Positions 36,461 to 48,482 are shown, counted from the stretch's first letter. The stretch is 64,000 nt of DNA from Brasenia schreberi (GCA_036023115.1 JAYKKT010000041.1:5878501-5942500); one strand, 5' to 3'. The notes: a model not told the origin generated them from the sequence alone. Translations and numbers: made by a program.

Positions 36461-36819
36461 GATGTTGAGATAGATGAGTGGTCATATAAGAAAAGACTGT
36501 ATACATAATAAGGTTATTATAAATAAATTAGGAGTGACACCAATAGAGGATAAAATGAGAGAATATCTTTTAAGATTGTTTGGACATATAAAAAGAAGAT
36601 AAAAAAAAATCTATAAGAAGGTATGAAAAACTAATTTTGGAAAGTATTAAAAAAGCTAGAAGACAACAACAAAAGTGTTGGAAAGAAACAATAAAGAATG
36701 ATCTAGCTTATTATGAGTTCACTGCTAATATGGCACATGATAGAGATATGTGGAAACAAAGAATCCCTGTAGCCGACCCCGTTTAGTTTGGGAAAAGGCT
36801 TAGCTGTTGTTGTTGTATT
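36461..36819 (+). mobile_element. RTE LINE 3' fragment 1
   Basis: Matches the last 370 bp of the LINE at 8202-11420, from GATGTTGAGATGG-type sequence through GTGTTGGAAAGAAACAATAA and AGCCGACCCCGTTTAGTTTG to a GTTGTTGTTG tail. 5'-truncated, non-coding. Confidence 0.8.
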
Positions 36820-37662
36820 AATGAGTTAACAAAACATATTAAAGATGAAGTACTATGGTGTATGTTATTTGCATATGATATTGTGTTAGTGGATGAGTCT
36901 TAGAAAAAAGTTAATAGGAAATTGAAACTGTGGAGAGAAATATTAGAGTAAAGGCTTACGACTTAGTATAACAAAGACAAAATAGATGAAATGTAAATCA
37001 CTTGGGCACTTCAGAGGATAGAAATTAAGATTGGCACATAGTGCATCCCTCACCAGCAAAGTTTTAAATACCTAGGGTTAATTTTTGAAAGTGATGAAAA
37101 AATTAATAGAGATGTTACACATAAAATTAATGTTGGTTGCTTAAAGTGGAGAGGGGCATTATGTATTCTTTATGATAAAAAGATACCATTAAAGTTAAAA
37201 GGTAAATATTATAGAGAAACAATTAGACTTGATATGTTTTATGTTTATAAGTATTGGGTAGTTAATAATCAACATGTTTAAAAGACATAAGTAGCAAAAA
37301 TAAAAATATTGAGAAGGATGAGTGGTCACACAAGAAAAGACTGTATACATAATGAGGTTATTCGAAACTAACTTGAAGTAGCACCAATAGAGAATAAAAT
37401 GAGAGAAAATTGTTTAATATGATTTGTACATTTAAAGAGATGACCAAAGGACACTCCCGTAACTCGTAAGAATATATGAAAAATTAGATTGTGAAAATGC
37501 TAAAAGAGGAAGAGGATGACTACAAAAGTGTTGGAAAGAAACTATAAAGAATAATCTAGTTTATATTGAGTTAACTGCTAGCATGGTGCATGATAGAGCT
37601 ATGTGGAAACAAAGAATCCATATAGCCGATCCCATCTAATATAGGAAAAGGCTTAGTTGTTG
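36820..37662 (+). mobile_element. RTE LINE 3' fragment 2
   Basis: Begins inside RT (TGAGTTAACAAAACATAT, at 36822). The catalytic FADD box is changed to FAYD (near 36868). It then runs through the ECWAV and RMSGHTRKD regions to the 3' end (GCCGATCCC, GTTGTTG) near 37662. It directly follows the tail of fragment 1, so one inserted in or next to the other. Confidence 0.8.
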
Positions 37663-37866
37663 TATTTTTTTTATATAGTTATATTTTTATGTGGAGCATC
37701 TCTCTTGAACTTATCTTAAATTCTCGCCTTGTCTTTTGTTCACAGATGTTCACAGAATTTCGTTTGCCTTATTTCTTTGCATGTATCCATTGTAGCATTA
37801 AGGATCATGGAACACTTTTTGCGTACGAGAAACTTATATTCCAGAAACTTACACTCGGTTGATCTT

Positions 37867-38025
37867 TCTTGACACCAAGGAAATGATGGACAGGAAAGGA
37901 ACCCACAAAACCAAATTTCCTTGCACATACATCTTTTACATAAACATTTTGTTTGTCCATGTATATCTTTAATTTCTTGACATCAAGGAAAGGATGGACC
38001 AGAAGGGAACCTACCAAGGAAATGT
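37867..38025. repeat. Direct duplication, unit about 107 bp
   Basis: TTCTTGACACCAAGGAAATG at 37867 recurs as TTCTTGACATCAAGGAAAGG at 37974, each followed by GATGGAC and GGGAACC-like sequence. No known family recognised. The rest of 37663-39159 shows no gene. Confidence 0.6.
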
Positions 38026-39159
38026 GATTTTGTTCAGTTGCAAAACCATTAGAAAAGGACTAACCACTAGTAAAACACTAACTCGCCCAAGTCAAACGTC
38101 TTGTCTTATTGCATGTAGAAATGATTCTACGGATTAAAAGTACTAGTTTCTATGATGATGATTTGTAGGAATGGCAGTCATTCCTTATAATGTAGCATGT
38201 GATGGGTTCCGTATCATACTTTTTCCATAAACAGACGATACACAAATTGTAATCCTGCTGATGTGCTAGAGGTTTTCCCTTCTCTCTCTCTCTCTTATGT
38301 ATATATATACATATAGATGGCCAGGATTGGAATTTGTGTATTGCCTGTGCTATGAAAGTGAAATATACACATTATTTCACTTCATGCCTTCTTTATTATT
38401 GTTGTTATTCTCATTATTATTGTGATGCTTATTGATTATAGTAAATATGACTCATTTGTACTCTTTATTGCTGACATTCAACAAGTTCTTTTGACCATGT
38501 TATCTTTATATATTTTATCTTTCTTTGCCTTAGAGTTACCTAGATTTGCTTGGGCCGTGTCTGTCAAATATGGTAGGGATGTCTTAGTTTGAATGCTGAC
38601 TATGTCTTGTTATGTCAGCCTTGTTGAACAGTGAATCGATCTGATCATCTTTGGATGGAGCATCCTTAAAGGCTCTCTCAGTTTTCTTAGAGTTAAAGAG
38701 GATAAATTTCTGATTATGAGTTTCTTTTCCAATTTCATGGAAAATTACCAAGAATATGTGCGAACTTCTTAAATGCACTAAGAGATTAAGGTTAAAGGGA
38801 TAGCCATGGCAATTGTGGTATTGGAGAAAACTATAACCATCATTTCCAGTCATAACGCATGTAGAATTCTCTGACCAAGATATGGATGTACCATAAGGAA
38901 GCTTTTCAACAGTTTCCACTTGGTTGAATTAGTTAAGCATGGGTATTCATTCACACAAAGAAAGTAGTGAAACAATTTGGACACATTATGCCCTTTACAT
39001 TTGCCAGGTTACATTTCCATTTCAAATATATTGTCCCAAGTTCTTAGGGGGTGATATTTAGAATAATCAAACTAACTGCAAATAACACCTCTTGGGAAGG
39101 CAAAGGCTTGGTTCTTAGCCTTGTGGAATCCTTCCAGGAAAAACATTATCAAGTTTTAG

Positions 39160-39303
39160 TCTGTTGACCTACTGAAGGATGATACGGTTTCTCTGATGGA
39201 AACTTTGCACTCTTTAACAGATCTAATAGCTGAACTTGCAAAAGGTCTTGAAAGTGGTCTCAGGAATTATGCTCCTGAGTCTTCAATAGCAATGTATCAA
39301 CAG
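39160..39303 (+). other. PWD-like exon 1 of 3
   Basis: 144 bp (48 codons), open throughout, preceded by TTTTAG and followed by GTATTG. No stop in frame, so this block has suffered little coding damage. Confidence 0.65.
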
Positions 39304-39411
39304 GTATTGTCTTTTTCTTTTGCATGAGCATGAAATATCGTCTGATAGAAAAACATTTCCGCTAAATACTTTTATGCAGTGGATTGACTCATTAGTGTTC
39401 TTTTAACACAG

Positions 39412-39464
39412 TGGAGGCTTTGTGAGATCAGCCTTGAAAATTACTCCTTTGTTCTTCTAAGCAG
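39412..39464 (+). other. PWD-like exon 2 of 3
   Basis: 53 bp between AACACAG and GTCTG, in phase with the previous block; it encodes WRLCEISLENYSFVLL. Confidence 0.7.
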
Positions 39465-39994
39465 GTCTGTTTTCACCTTTTGTGTGATGTAGTAGGTTGC
39501 ATAATAACGAAGACAAACTTTTTCCTGAACACTTGAACAATGACCTAATGGTCTGATTCATCTTTGTTTTGTTGAATGTCACCTTGTTTCCAAGAAGTAT
39601 CTTGCATTTCTCTCTCTCTTTTCTTTCCTTCAATTTTGTACGGAATGCTTTTCTAATGTGAGGCTTTGACATGGAATATAGGCCATGAACAAATATATAA
39701 GGATTTAGTTGGAAAGTGTGGATGAATGCTTTTTCACATGAAAAATAAATCATCAGAAGCAAACTGCCTTACTTGCTCTTGTCCTGTATATCCTACTTGT
39801 TGGATCAAGTTTCAGCTTTCAAGTGAATAATGAAACCCCCGTGGAGAACATGATCTTCGGGCTTATAGGAACCCTTATTTTGCGTGGAAGGTGCTTCTAG
39901 GGTGTAATAACATATTTGGTTGATGCTTATTTGATAACTTTTGGAAGGTTTATGATGATAGTCATAAACTTTTCTGCATCTTTTTTTCCGATAG

Positions 39995-40130
39995 AAGCTT
40001 GGAAATGCTCTGGGATTCCTGGCAGTAGCATCAAAACATATACTGAGGCTGAAATTCGAGTTGGAGTTTTACTATTACATTCTTCTAAGTGGTGCAGATA
40101 TGTTCTTTCTAGTTTGATGGTATCCTCTTA
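39995..40130 (+). other. PWD-like exon 3 of 3
   Basis: Begins after TTCCGATAG. TYTEAEIRVGVLL is well conserved; the end (SKWCRYVLSSLM) diverges and meets a TAG. Confidence 0.65.
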
Positions 40131-41586
40131 GACATTCATATGCATGTATTAGGTTGTTTATGATGATTTATGAAGCAAGGGTAGCATCATCTGAATTTGG
40201 GAAAATAATACTGAAATTGCTTCATTGTCTATCTGTTCCTAATGTATGGTATATTGGCTGCAGTGTTAACTATTTGGGAGTAGATCTAGTATAACCTGAC
40301 TCAAGGAATAGCATCTATAATACAACCCAATAACTTAATTAAGGTTGACAGTTGGTTGATGGCGGTGAGGCACCAGGGAGGTTTTCACTCAAGCATGTAG
40401 TACTCCAGTAAGGTCCATGTGGATTGGTTGATGACTTGGTGGTAGGGTGGCAAAAGTTGGTGGAAGTAGAGAGCTGACCAAATGCAACATAAGTGGCTGA
40501 AGTATTGGGAAGGACCTAGTGATGAAGGGTTGCAGTTTGTAGAGAGGGAATTTGATAGTTAGACAGACTCCACCGACATCTCAGTTAGAGTACTAAGCAG
40601 TCAGTTGGAGGAGAAAATGAGTAGGTGGATGGCGGAGCAGGTGGAGAAGCAAAGTATGACTTGTGCATGAATAAGTGGTGCAGAAAAAAATAAGAAAAAG
40701 GTTAATGTTAAAAGTTGTTGTTGGACTAGTACAAAGAAAGTGAATTGTCTACTTTTACTTATAGGGAAGAGTGAAACTCGTGATTTAAAGATAAAATATA
40801 GTTAATGATACAAATAATCACCCTCTAGCATTATATTTGGAAAGACATTCATTTGTAGGTAGTTGAATGATGTTGAGTATAATATGATAAAAGAGATGAG
40901 TAAAGTTATTGTAAGTCAAAATATATTTTATCATAATTAAAACTTCTTGATGATACAAATGTTAGTATGGTAAGGTATGTTTACAATGCGAGGATGAAAA
41001 TTGGAAAGAATATATAGGTAGCCAAATTATTCTGCAACAACTATTGTATTCATTAGATTAGTTACTAGTACCACACTTGATACAAGAGTATACTAGATAC
41101 GAACATTGTTAGCGATGTTGTGTTTGCACATCCTCAATAAATTCAGTTGTTAACTACAATTTCAAAGAAGTTGGAGTTTGATTAAACATATAAGACAAAT
41201 AGTTATGAGCTATTTTTTGTTATATTTGTTAATATTTATTTAAACTAACAAGAAATTTTTCGTTTCATTCATGAACATAAGATGCCTTTCTTAGAGGTAG
41301 GATTTATATCAACAAAGAAGATTTTTTCTGTGATATTTGTATTCATGGGTGCAGAGAAAGTGAATAGTTGATCTTGTTCTTATGAATGCAATTGAGATCA
41401 TATTTCTAGAGGCAACACATTTCCTATACATATATCATATTACCAAGAACATCAAGGGATATATTGTTCGGTTGACGAGGAATAAAGAAATAGCCACCAT
41501 ATTTGATGACAATTAGAGGAACTCTGCCCATTTAAGAGATCACCCTTGCATTGCTGGTCCTAAGCCCGGATAAAGGAGGAGGGTTG
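40131..41586. other. Non-coding stretch, no further PWD exons seen
   Basis: Searched by eye on the plus strand for later PWD motifs without success. The last 100 bp (CCGGATAAAGGAGGAGGGTTG, split at 41570-41586) may be the true LINE 5' end upstream of 41587. Confidence 0.35.
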
Positions 41587-41993
41587 TGTTAGGCTTCCGA
41601 CAGTCAGCGTAAAACTTCGTCGGATTTTTATAACATGAATTACAAAAATTATGAGCATTGCTTTGAGGCGTTCCTGTCTAGCGACGTACTGCAGAGCCCG
41701 AATGTAGTAATAATTAATCAAGGGATACTACATTTTCACCCGAATGTAGTGAATCAATTAGAGAGAGGGTTCCCACATTATGGATGGGTGTGGGTAAAGA
41801 AGTTAGTCCATCTACATTCCCGCCAGAATGTAGTGAAAATTTTTCAGAGAAGGTCTCCATATTTTGATTATGGACGAATGTGGGGGTAAGTAAGCTAGTT
41901 ATAGAGCCTCTTTGATCTAGCTTATTGTGAGTTAATTGCTAACATGGCACACGATAGGGATCTGTGGAAACAAAGAATCTATGTAGCCGACCC
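41587..41993 (+). mobile_element. RTE LINE copy with 5' end joined to 3' end
   Basis: 41587-41900 matches the non-coding 5' region of the LINE at 8202 (TGTTAGGCTTC, both hairpins, ATGTGGGGGTAAG). 41914-41993 matches its 3' end (GATCTAGCTTATTG, AACATGGCAC, GTAGCCGACCCC). The whole endonuclease-RT ORF is missing. It is cut at its 3' tail by the truncated LTR of Tat-like copy B. Confidence 0.75.
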
Positions 41994-43600
41994 CACATGG
42001 GCTAGTCAAAGTCAAGGCAAAAGGGGACCACTTAGGGCTGGGTTGGAGTGGATCAAACCCATCAACAATCAGCTCCAACCCATCCCATAGAACTCCCTAG
42101 AAGCCAGCCCCCCTTGGCCTATAAAAGGGGGCCAAGGGGGGGCATGAATGCCATCCATAAGAGAGTGAATGAAAGGTTGCCACAAAGGGTGTGTGTGCTA
42201 GGTTAGGAAAAGGAATTCCAACAAGGAGGGACATACACTTCCAGGCGTGGGTGAAGAAGAGGGTAGATAGGTGAGAATTGTGGGAGTTTGAAGGAAGACA
42301 ATCAAGATAAGGCCGTCTTCACTCTTGAATCCTGGTCTTTCGTATTCCAAAAATCATATAAGAGCCTTCTTGCTTAATCCAAATCTTTCTTCTCTTCCTT
42401 TGATTCATTGAATGGGGTTGTATTAATGAAGTTTCATCTCCCCCAAGTTGTAATAATCTAGAGTTACTGTAAATTTTATTTTATGGATAAAACACCATAA
42501 ACACACACGCACGCTAGATGTTTGTTTATATGCTTATTTCTTTATATATACTATAGACCCTCTATACTTCTAATCCCTTCTATGCATAAGCTATAAAATA
42601 ATTTCAATTCCTTTACATTTCAACAATTTAAATTCGGAGTTAGTGTTGTTGCAATTTGCTTTGGTGTGAGTTTTGCATTTATACGTACTCTACAAAAACT
42701 AAAACTTGCTTTCTGCATCTGCATATCTGATTGCTATATTTTTAATTCCTTAACTCATGATCCAAATGTGCTGAAATTTTAGGAGCATTTTCTACACACA
42801 CAATGGTCTTAGAAATAAAATGTTTTAGAATTTTATGACCTTGCAACCCCATAATAAAATTATGCAAAGATCGACTCACTTTCTGAATTTCTGCTACATA
42901 GTCGGATTTCCTAAAACAGAGGTTGGGTATAAATCCTATATCACTGTCCACAAGAATCTAATTCATTTGATTTTTGATACATTGGAAAGCTAACATCCAT
43001 ATCGTTCCAACAACATCAAAATCATCAAAATCGGATTTCCGGTTTTGGAGATATAGGCTCATCTTTGAGTCTTTGTATTTCTAGGACAGAACTATTTTGG
43101 GCTAGTGAGTCAGTCTGCTTCAAATATTTACTTTTAATTCAATAATTTTCCAAATTTATATTTGTTAAAGGCCACATGTTCTTCATACTGCCAATTTAGT
43201 CTAGTAAAAATTTGATGATTTTTGGAGACCTGTAGCATGATCAAATCTATTTTAGAATCAAGCCTTGAAAACAGGATTCTCTGTTTTTCAAGAACTTGTG
43301 CATTTCAAATATTGAATCAAAGTGCACAATCAAAATCCTTTCAAAAATACTTGATTCACATGAAATAGAGTTACACTTGATGCAAGATTGAAGTTTCTAA
43401 GCGCTAAAACTGACCCTTGAGCATCAGTTCAAGAAGGTTTGAGTGAAAAGATCCCGCTTGCCAACAATCGCCCAAGAAGTCTAAAATCTTCAAAACATTT
43501 GCTAGTTTCTAAACTAGCTAGCACCCTCATGCAAGCGTAGATACGGAAAGTTTCATTTCAAGTTTTCATAAACTTCAGAGTGAAAATTTTCATGTCTACA
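41994..43600 (+). repeat. 5' LTR of copy B, truncated
   Basis: Starts at CACATGGGCTAG, which aligns to 49392 in the 3' LTR, and ends TGTCTACA at 43600. TATA box at 42120-42127 in GGCCTATAAAAG. Confidence 0.85.
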
Positions 43601-43601
43601 G

Positions 43602-43622
43602 AATTAGCATGCTCGGTGAGAC
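43602..43622 (+). other. Primer-binding site of copy B, mutated
   Basis: AATTAGCATGCTCGGTGAGAC versus AATTGGCACGCCCGGTGGGAC in copy A (reverse complement). Four G/A or C/T changes would weaken tRNA pairing. Confidence 0.6.
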
Positions 43623-43716
43623 TCGGGTCTTAAGGAATTTCCTCTTAAAAAATGAACTCCAAAAACTTTACAAAATGGTAGTGTTTTTCAAACTTGTAAA
43701 CAAATTTTGAAAAACA

Positions 43717-44300
43717 ATGGATGAAAGCAAGCCGAGGAAATCCTCATCGAATGCTGCAAAGTGGTTTCCCAAATCCTCTAAAGCCTGAGAAGAGATGGCT
43801 GCTATAAAGGAAATCTTTAGGAAGATCGATGTTCTAAGCCATGAGGCCAAGGCGCATCGATCACATGAAAGCTCATCTCAAGCACATAGAGAGAAAGATC
43901 ATGAAAGGAAAACCAAATCAAATCTAAAATTCGATGAAGGATATGAGGCTGGAGATGAAGCCCGAAGGCGGATAAAATCATCCACCTCCAAACCCCAAAG
44001 CACTCCAAGTTCCAAAGAAAAATAAAAAAAAACATTTTCATACTTCAAAAAGCCAAAAAAATCTAGAAATTTTCAAAAACACAAAAAAATTGAAAAGCAA
44101 AATTTTGAAATTCTAAAAGTTAGAAATGAAATCCACAAGCAGCGGGAACTCGAAGCAGAACCACCCAAGGACGAGGCTTGCTCTCACCACGAAAAGGTAG
44201 ACGAGCTGGAAAGAGATACATCCAACTCCCCTCTCACTCTTCCTCTTCTCAGTGTAGGGTCATCGGATGCATCGAATCACACCCATGCACCCACAAACCC
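43717..44300 (+). pseudogene. Copy B gag-like segment
   Basis: Homologous to 2530-3420 of copy A: ESKPRKSSS, a stop near 43789, then EEMAAIKEIFRKIDVLSHEA, KAHRSHESSS, and CSHHEKVDELE near 44185. Lys/Ser-rich with no capsid core. Interrupted by stops near 43789 and 44023. Confidence 0.55.
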
Positions 44301-44307
44301 ACCAAAC

Positions 44308-44980
44308 ATGCCCAAAAATGAGGATTTTCAAGGTGCGCCGAATGTCCCGCACCAAGAAAAAGAATTTCAAAATAAAAAACCAAATAAAAATCCAAATATG
44401 GTAGACATGGTTACTAAGGCATGTATCGATATCCTAGGAACACCTAACTCTACCATGAAAACATCCTCAAGCCTAGTCTTGTGCCATGAACCCAAGCCTA
44501 CGACCCAAAACCCAAATACTCCATCCCTAGGGGCACATTGGATCGCACCTAAGGAGTATGTCAAAACCATCCCCCAATTAGAACCTAAGCCTAAGACAAA
44601 CCCTCCTAAACCCACCAAGGGACCGATCATGGCTTCCCTTGGAATCCATACCTCCCAACCCAGGGTCGTGTGGAAGCACAAGTCCTCCACCACCCATACA
44701 TCCCAGCTCCAACCCAAAATAACACGGGTATATATCCATGATATGGACGATTCCATATTCCAAGGGCATGAACTTTACAAAACATTTTCAAAAATAAAAA
44801 AGCCTTAGAATATGATCTTAAACATGTGATATAAACCCTACCTAGGAGCTAACAACCAACGTAGTTTAGAACCCATCCTACCTAGAGCAAACCCGAATCA
44901 ATATAGATTGGGATATATCCCATCCATACCCCCTAAACCACCACCTAAGACCACTTGGGTCAAGGGTGCCCTTTAGAACA
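44308..44980 (+). pseudogene. Copy B linker with G-patch-like segment
   Basis: Open from 44308 to 44805. It reads VTKACIDILGTPN and EPKPKTNPPKP, matching copy A 2510-2139. It then continues past stops as YIHDMDDSIFQGHELY and NQYRLGYIPSIPPKPPPKTT, matching copy A 2133-1870. The G-patch glycines are partly lost. Confidence 0.55.
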
Positions 44981-45499
44981 TCCTAAAACCGAGACCCATG
45001 GCTTAGATCTGTTATCTTGAGTCCAATTCATGGAGTTTTCTTTGTAGGTTCGATGGAAGAACCCTCTTTTTCAAAAACCCAAAAAAAATTAGATATTCTC
45101 AAAAACCAAAAAAATTTGGAAAACTTTCAAAATCCAAAAACATTTGAAAAATCTGAAAATTTCAAAAAGAAAATTGTTTTCATTCATTCTCCTATTCCTT
45201 ACTTGAAAAAAAATTCAAAAAGAAAACCTTTTATATTGATCCTTGAAATTGTGTTTTGAAAAAAAGACAAAAAAAAATTGAAAAAAGTTCAAAAACTCCA
45301 AAAACAAAGGCCATGTACAAAGCCAGCCTAGCACTTCCCTAAGATTTAATGCTTGAGAATCATCAAAGTAAGGAGGAATGATCATATCTCCAAGCTTCCC
45401 GAAATTCGTAGAATCCTTGACTTGAAAAAATTGGGGATTTTTAGAGTGAGTCTAACCCATTAGTGTGTGCATGTTTACATGAGCATCATGCATTGCATT

Positions 45500-46720
45500 T
45501 TGGAAATCATATATTTGCATGAACAATATCGGGTCTAGACATCATCTTAGAACTCAAGTTTTGTGTTAAACTAAAGGAGCATGACAGTTGACCCCCTAAG
45601 TATCGAGTCCTCATAGGCAGGTCTCCATATGAATCAAATCCGAAACCTTCAAGATTAATTCCAAGCCAACAAGATGCTAATCTCTCGAAAGGCTTTTGAA
45701 AAGGAGTTAAATTTGAATGATAATTTCCAAAAGCTGTTGAAAAATTTATGGTAAATCCTCCAATTTTCAAAACCTCCAAAGTAAAGCTTGACATTCCAAT
45801 TCATGTGAATGCATTGGGTGCTTTACTTGATTGATATGAAGATGATATCCATAGAAAGTGTGCCATTTACTACATTTTGAAAACTCTATTTAGCATGTGA
45901 AAGAAATCACCAAGCCATAGAGTAAATCGTGCTTGGTATAGGCTTCCAAAATTGAGACATTATTTCCCATGTCATGAAAAAGGAATAACGTTGATTCATT
46001 CAAACACTTATTTGAAAAACCTATCTTAACGGGTAGGTAAGATAAATGACAGCCCCCTTTAATGGAGTATGAGTTCATCCTCAAGACCCCATTAAGGGAC
46101 AAGCCCTATCTCGTATGGCTGAATGGCCTCTTTGAGACACATTCCTCATGCTTGATAAAATGCCCGATGAAGGCATATTTTACAAATGAATTTCAAAACC
46201 ATGCTTTGACAAATTGTTTTAAGGAAAATCAACCATGGAAAATGTATTTCGATCAGACAAAGGATCAAGGGGCAGGTATCGAAATCATCTTCATATCTCC
46301 CAAGAAAGAAGAAAAATCCCAAGTGCCCTTCAACTAGATTTTGTATGATCAAATGATGTTGCCAAGTATGAAACACTCATACAAGGCCTAAAAATTTCGA
46401 AAATCTAGGGTCTCATGCATTAAAATCTTTGGAGATTATGTGCTTGTTATGAATCAAGTTTCAAAAATTTGGTAAGTCAAGAATGAAAATTCATCAAGAA
46501 TTGGCCATTAGAGTGGTCGATTCTTTTAAAACATGCCCAATTGGCACTCACGATTTAGAATGCTTGCCAAAATGACCAAAATTGTATTGGTTTTAAGACA
46601 TGAAAAATCTTTAGAAAGGGAGGATTTCCCAAATTTGCTTCTTCGAAAGATAAAAGTTTTGATTGGAAAAATTTTAAACCCTACATATGACTTTGAAAGA
46701 AAAATTTTTAGCATCTTGTC
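45500..46720 (+). pseudogene. Copy B pol remnant: RT tail, RNase H, second RNase H
   Basis: Around 45530-45600 the start and end of RT are joined without a core, as in copy A but with about 30 bp more removed. The RNase H segment follows (ANLSKGF near 45680, MEYEFILKTPLRDKPY at 46062), then FANEFQNH-like YFTNEFQNHALTN (46170) and the second RNase H start (WKMYFDQTKDQGAG, IFISPKKEEK near 46250). Near 46740-46830 a faint match to the integrase zinc region (IHEFHENV, then GWLFV) is possible. Broken by many stops. Confidence 0.65.
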
Positions 46721-46829
46721 GATATGAAAACCTTGATGAGATTAGGACATAATACATGAATTCCACGAGAATGTGGAGATCATGTCAATTCAAATATGAT
46801 GGCCATGAAGATCACTTAGGGATGGTTAT

Positions 46830-47660
46830 TTGTTAGACCACCCTTAAGCAAAAATATATTATGATCACGTTAGAAATGTCATAATTATCAAATGCATGGA
46901 CATGTCATTCCATCATCCACCTAGAATTCCCTTTGAAAATCCATGGCCCTTCACTATGTGGCTGTGTGAATCATCCATCGTTTACCTAGAATTCCCTTTG
47001 AAAATCCATGACCCTTCACCTTGAGGCCGTGTGATATCATAGACTCATACCAAACTAGGGGCATTAAAAATGCATCCCCTAGACATATTCATAAAGACTC
47101 AATTTCATAGAACATGTATCTCCATCATATCATGTGGAATACATTTCATATTGTCATCATTTCATAAAGCATGCATTCCCATTGTATCACATGGAGTACA
47201 TTTTTACATGTCATACATCACATTCACCCAAAGAAGCCCACAATAGTGGCAGCCCAAGTAGGAATGTCCCCATGTCATAAAAAGGGGCAACAAAAATCGA
47301 TTGATTGATGTTATGGGGTAGAAATTTAGTAGACCCCGAAAATGACCAATACTTGAAAGGGTATATGTTAAATTCTTTCGAAAAGATTTTTAAACAAAAT
47401 TGAGCTCCTTTAAAACTTCTTGAAAGAAGGATCAAGATTGATTGTATAACCTCGAATGAGGGAATTAATATTTTACAAAAAGTAGAGTTTTCAAAAACAA
47501 ATTTGTGACATTTCAAAAATCCTTGGCTTATAAAATGAAGCTTTATTCAAAATAGCAAAATATTTTCAAATGGTAGATGCTATTAAGAAAAGGGATCATC
47601 TTGGTTAAATCAAGTAACCAAAGGGATAAGCTTTCCCCCCATTTTATTTCTCTCTCCAAA
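46830..47660. other. Copy B internal 3' non-coding region
   Basis: No coding signal. It includes a duplicated stretch (CTAGAATTCCCTTTGAAAATC at 46921 and again near 46988, split by a few changes) of about 65 bp. Confidence 0.5.
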
Positions 47661-47669
47661 AAAGAAAAT

Positions 47670-47900
47670 TGACAATGTTCAAAAGAAAAAGAAAAGACAA
47701 AGAGAATACAAAAACTCTTCGAAAAAGAAGCCTTTCTCGAAAAGAAAAGGGAATACAAAAAGTTCTTCAAATGGAGTCTTCTCTTTGAAAGAAAAAAAGA
47801 AAAGAGAATGCAAAAACTCTTCTGAGAAGAAGTCTTCCCCGAATAGACAGAGGGAATACAAAAACTTCTTCAAAATAGGTCTTCTCTTGAAAAAAAAAGA
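47670..47900 (+). repeat. Purine-rich imperfect tandem repeats in copy B
   Basis: About four units of 50-60 bp, each with an AAGAGAATACAAAAACTCTT-like core, then GAAGTCTTC and an A/G-rich spacer. Minus-strand frames reading FLYSL repeatedly are a by-product. Confidence 0.7.
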
Positions 47901-48468
47901 AAAAAAAGAAAGCCAAGGCTTAAAAGAGCAATTTTCTGACTCTTTGCCTTAAACCACGGGACGCTTTAGAAGGGACCGTGGTAACTCTTTCTCATATCCC
48001 TGCAGCTTATCCCAATGAAAAAAGATTTATCCATGAAAATATTAGAGTAGGAATAGAATCTACTCATTTGGATTTCATTTTGTTTGAGAATTAGACTTTG
48101 TTTTGTGGAGAATGGAACTTTGAAATGTTTTCAAAAATTTCCTACCAAAAACCTCTATCAAGTAGTAGGTGTCGAAACCCAAATGAAAGGAAGTATGAAA
48201 AATTGGAAGTCCTTTTTTATGGAAGATAAAAGGAGTTCCTTTTGAAAAAGGAAAAAAGAAATTTTCAAAAGTCATTCATGCAAGATCATACCTAGGAAAA
48301 GTACCCCACATAGTAAAAGTCCCTTTTGGCTGGAAATCCCTATCCTACGATCCAAGAAAAAGGAGTTTACGAAATGAAGGGTGATTTATATTCTCAAGAA
48401 AAATTAGGAAGTAAATCCAAAAAGGGCATTTTTTCTTTGCTATTATCCAAATCAATTTGGATTAATGC

Positions 48469-48482
48469 CAAAGAGGGGCATC
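48469..48482 (+). other. Polypurine tract of copy B
   Basis: CAAAGAGGGGCATC directly precedes the LTR start TGTAAACACC at 48483, as expected for a plant Ty3 element. Confidence 0.75.

Larger units (their letters stand above)
39160..40130 (+). pseudogene. PWD: Phosphoglucan water dikinase (PWD/GWD3) gene fragment
   Basis: Three exon-like blocks in correct order match the middle of plant PWD, the plastid enzyme that phosphorylates starch glucans already marked by GWD. Block 1 (39160-39303) reads LAKGLESGLRN and ends in-frame at CAG|GTATTG. Block 2 (39412-39464) follows AG and reads WRLCEISLENYSFVLLSR, ending at AG|GT. Block 3 (from 39995, after AG) reads ALGIPGSSIKTYTEAEIRVG, then degrades to a stop at 40130. 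The roughly 100 residues that should lie between blocks 2 and 3 are missing, as are the upstream carbohydrate-binding domain and the downstream catalytic His and ATP domains. I infer a gene remnant, or a captured gene piece. Assignment is from memory of the family. Confidence 0.7.

Noticed and set aside
38584..38919. 111-codon minus-strand frame as a possible gene
   Set aside because: No recognisable domain, no splice or promoter support, lies in decayed sequence.
47543..47873. Minus-strand frames with repeated FLYSL phrases
   Set aside because: Complement of purine-rich tandem repeats in the Ty3 element; no motif.
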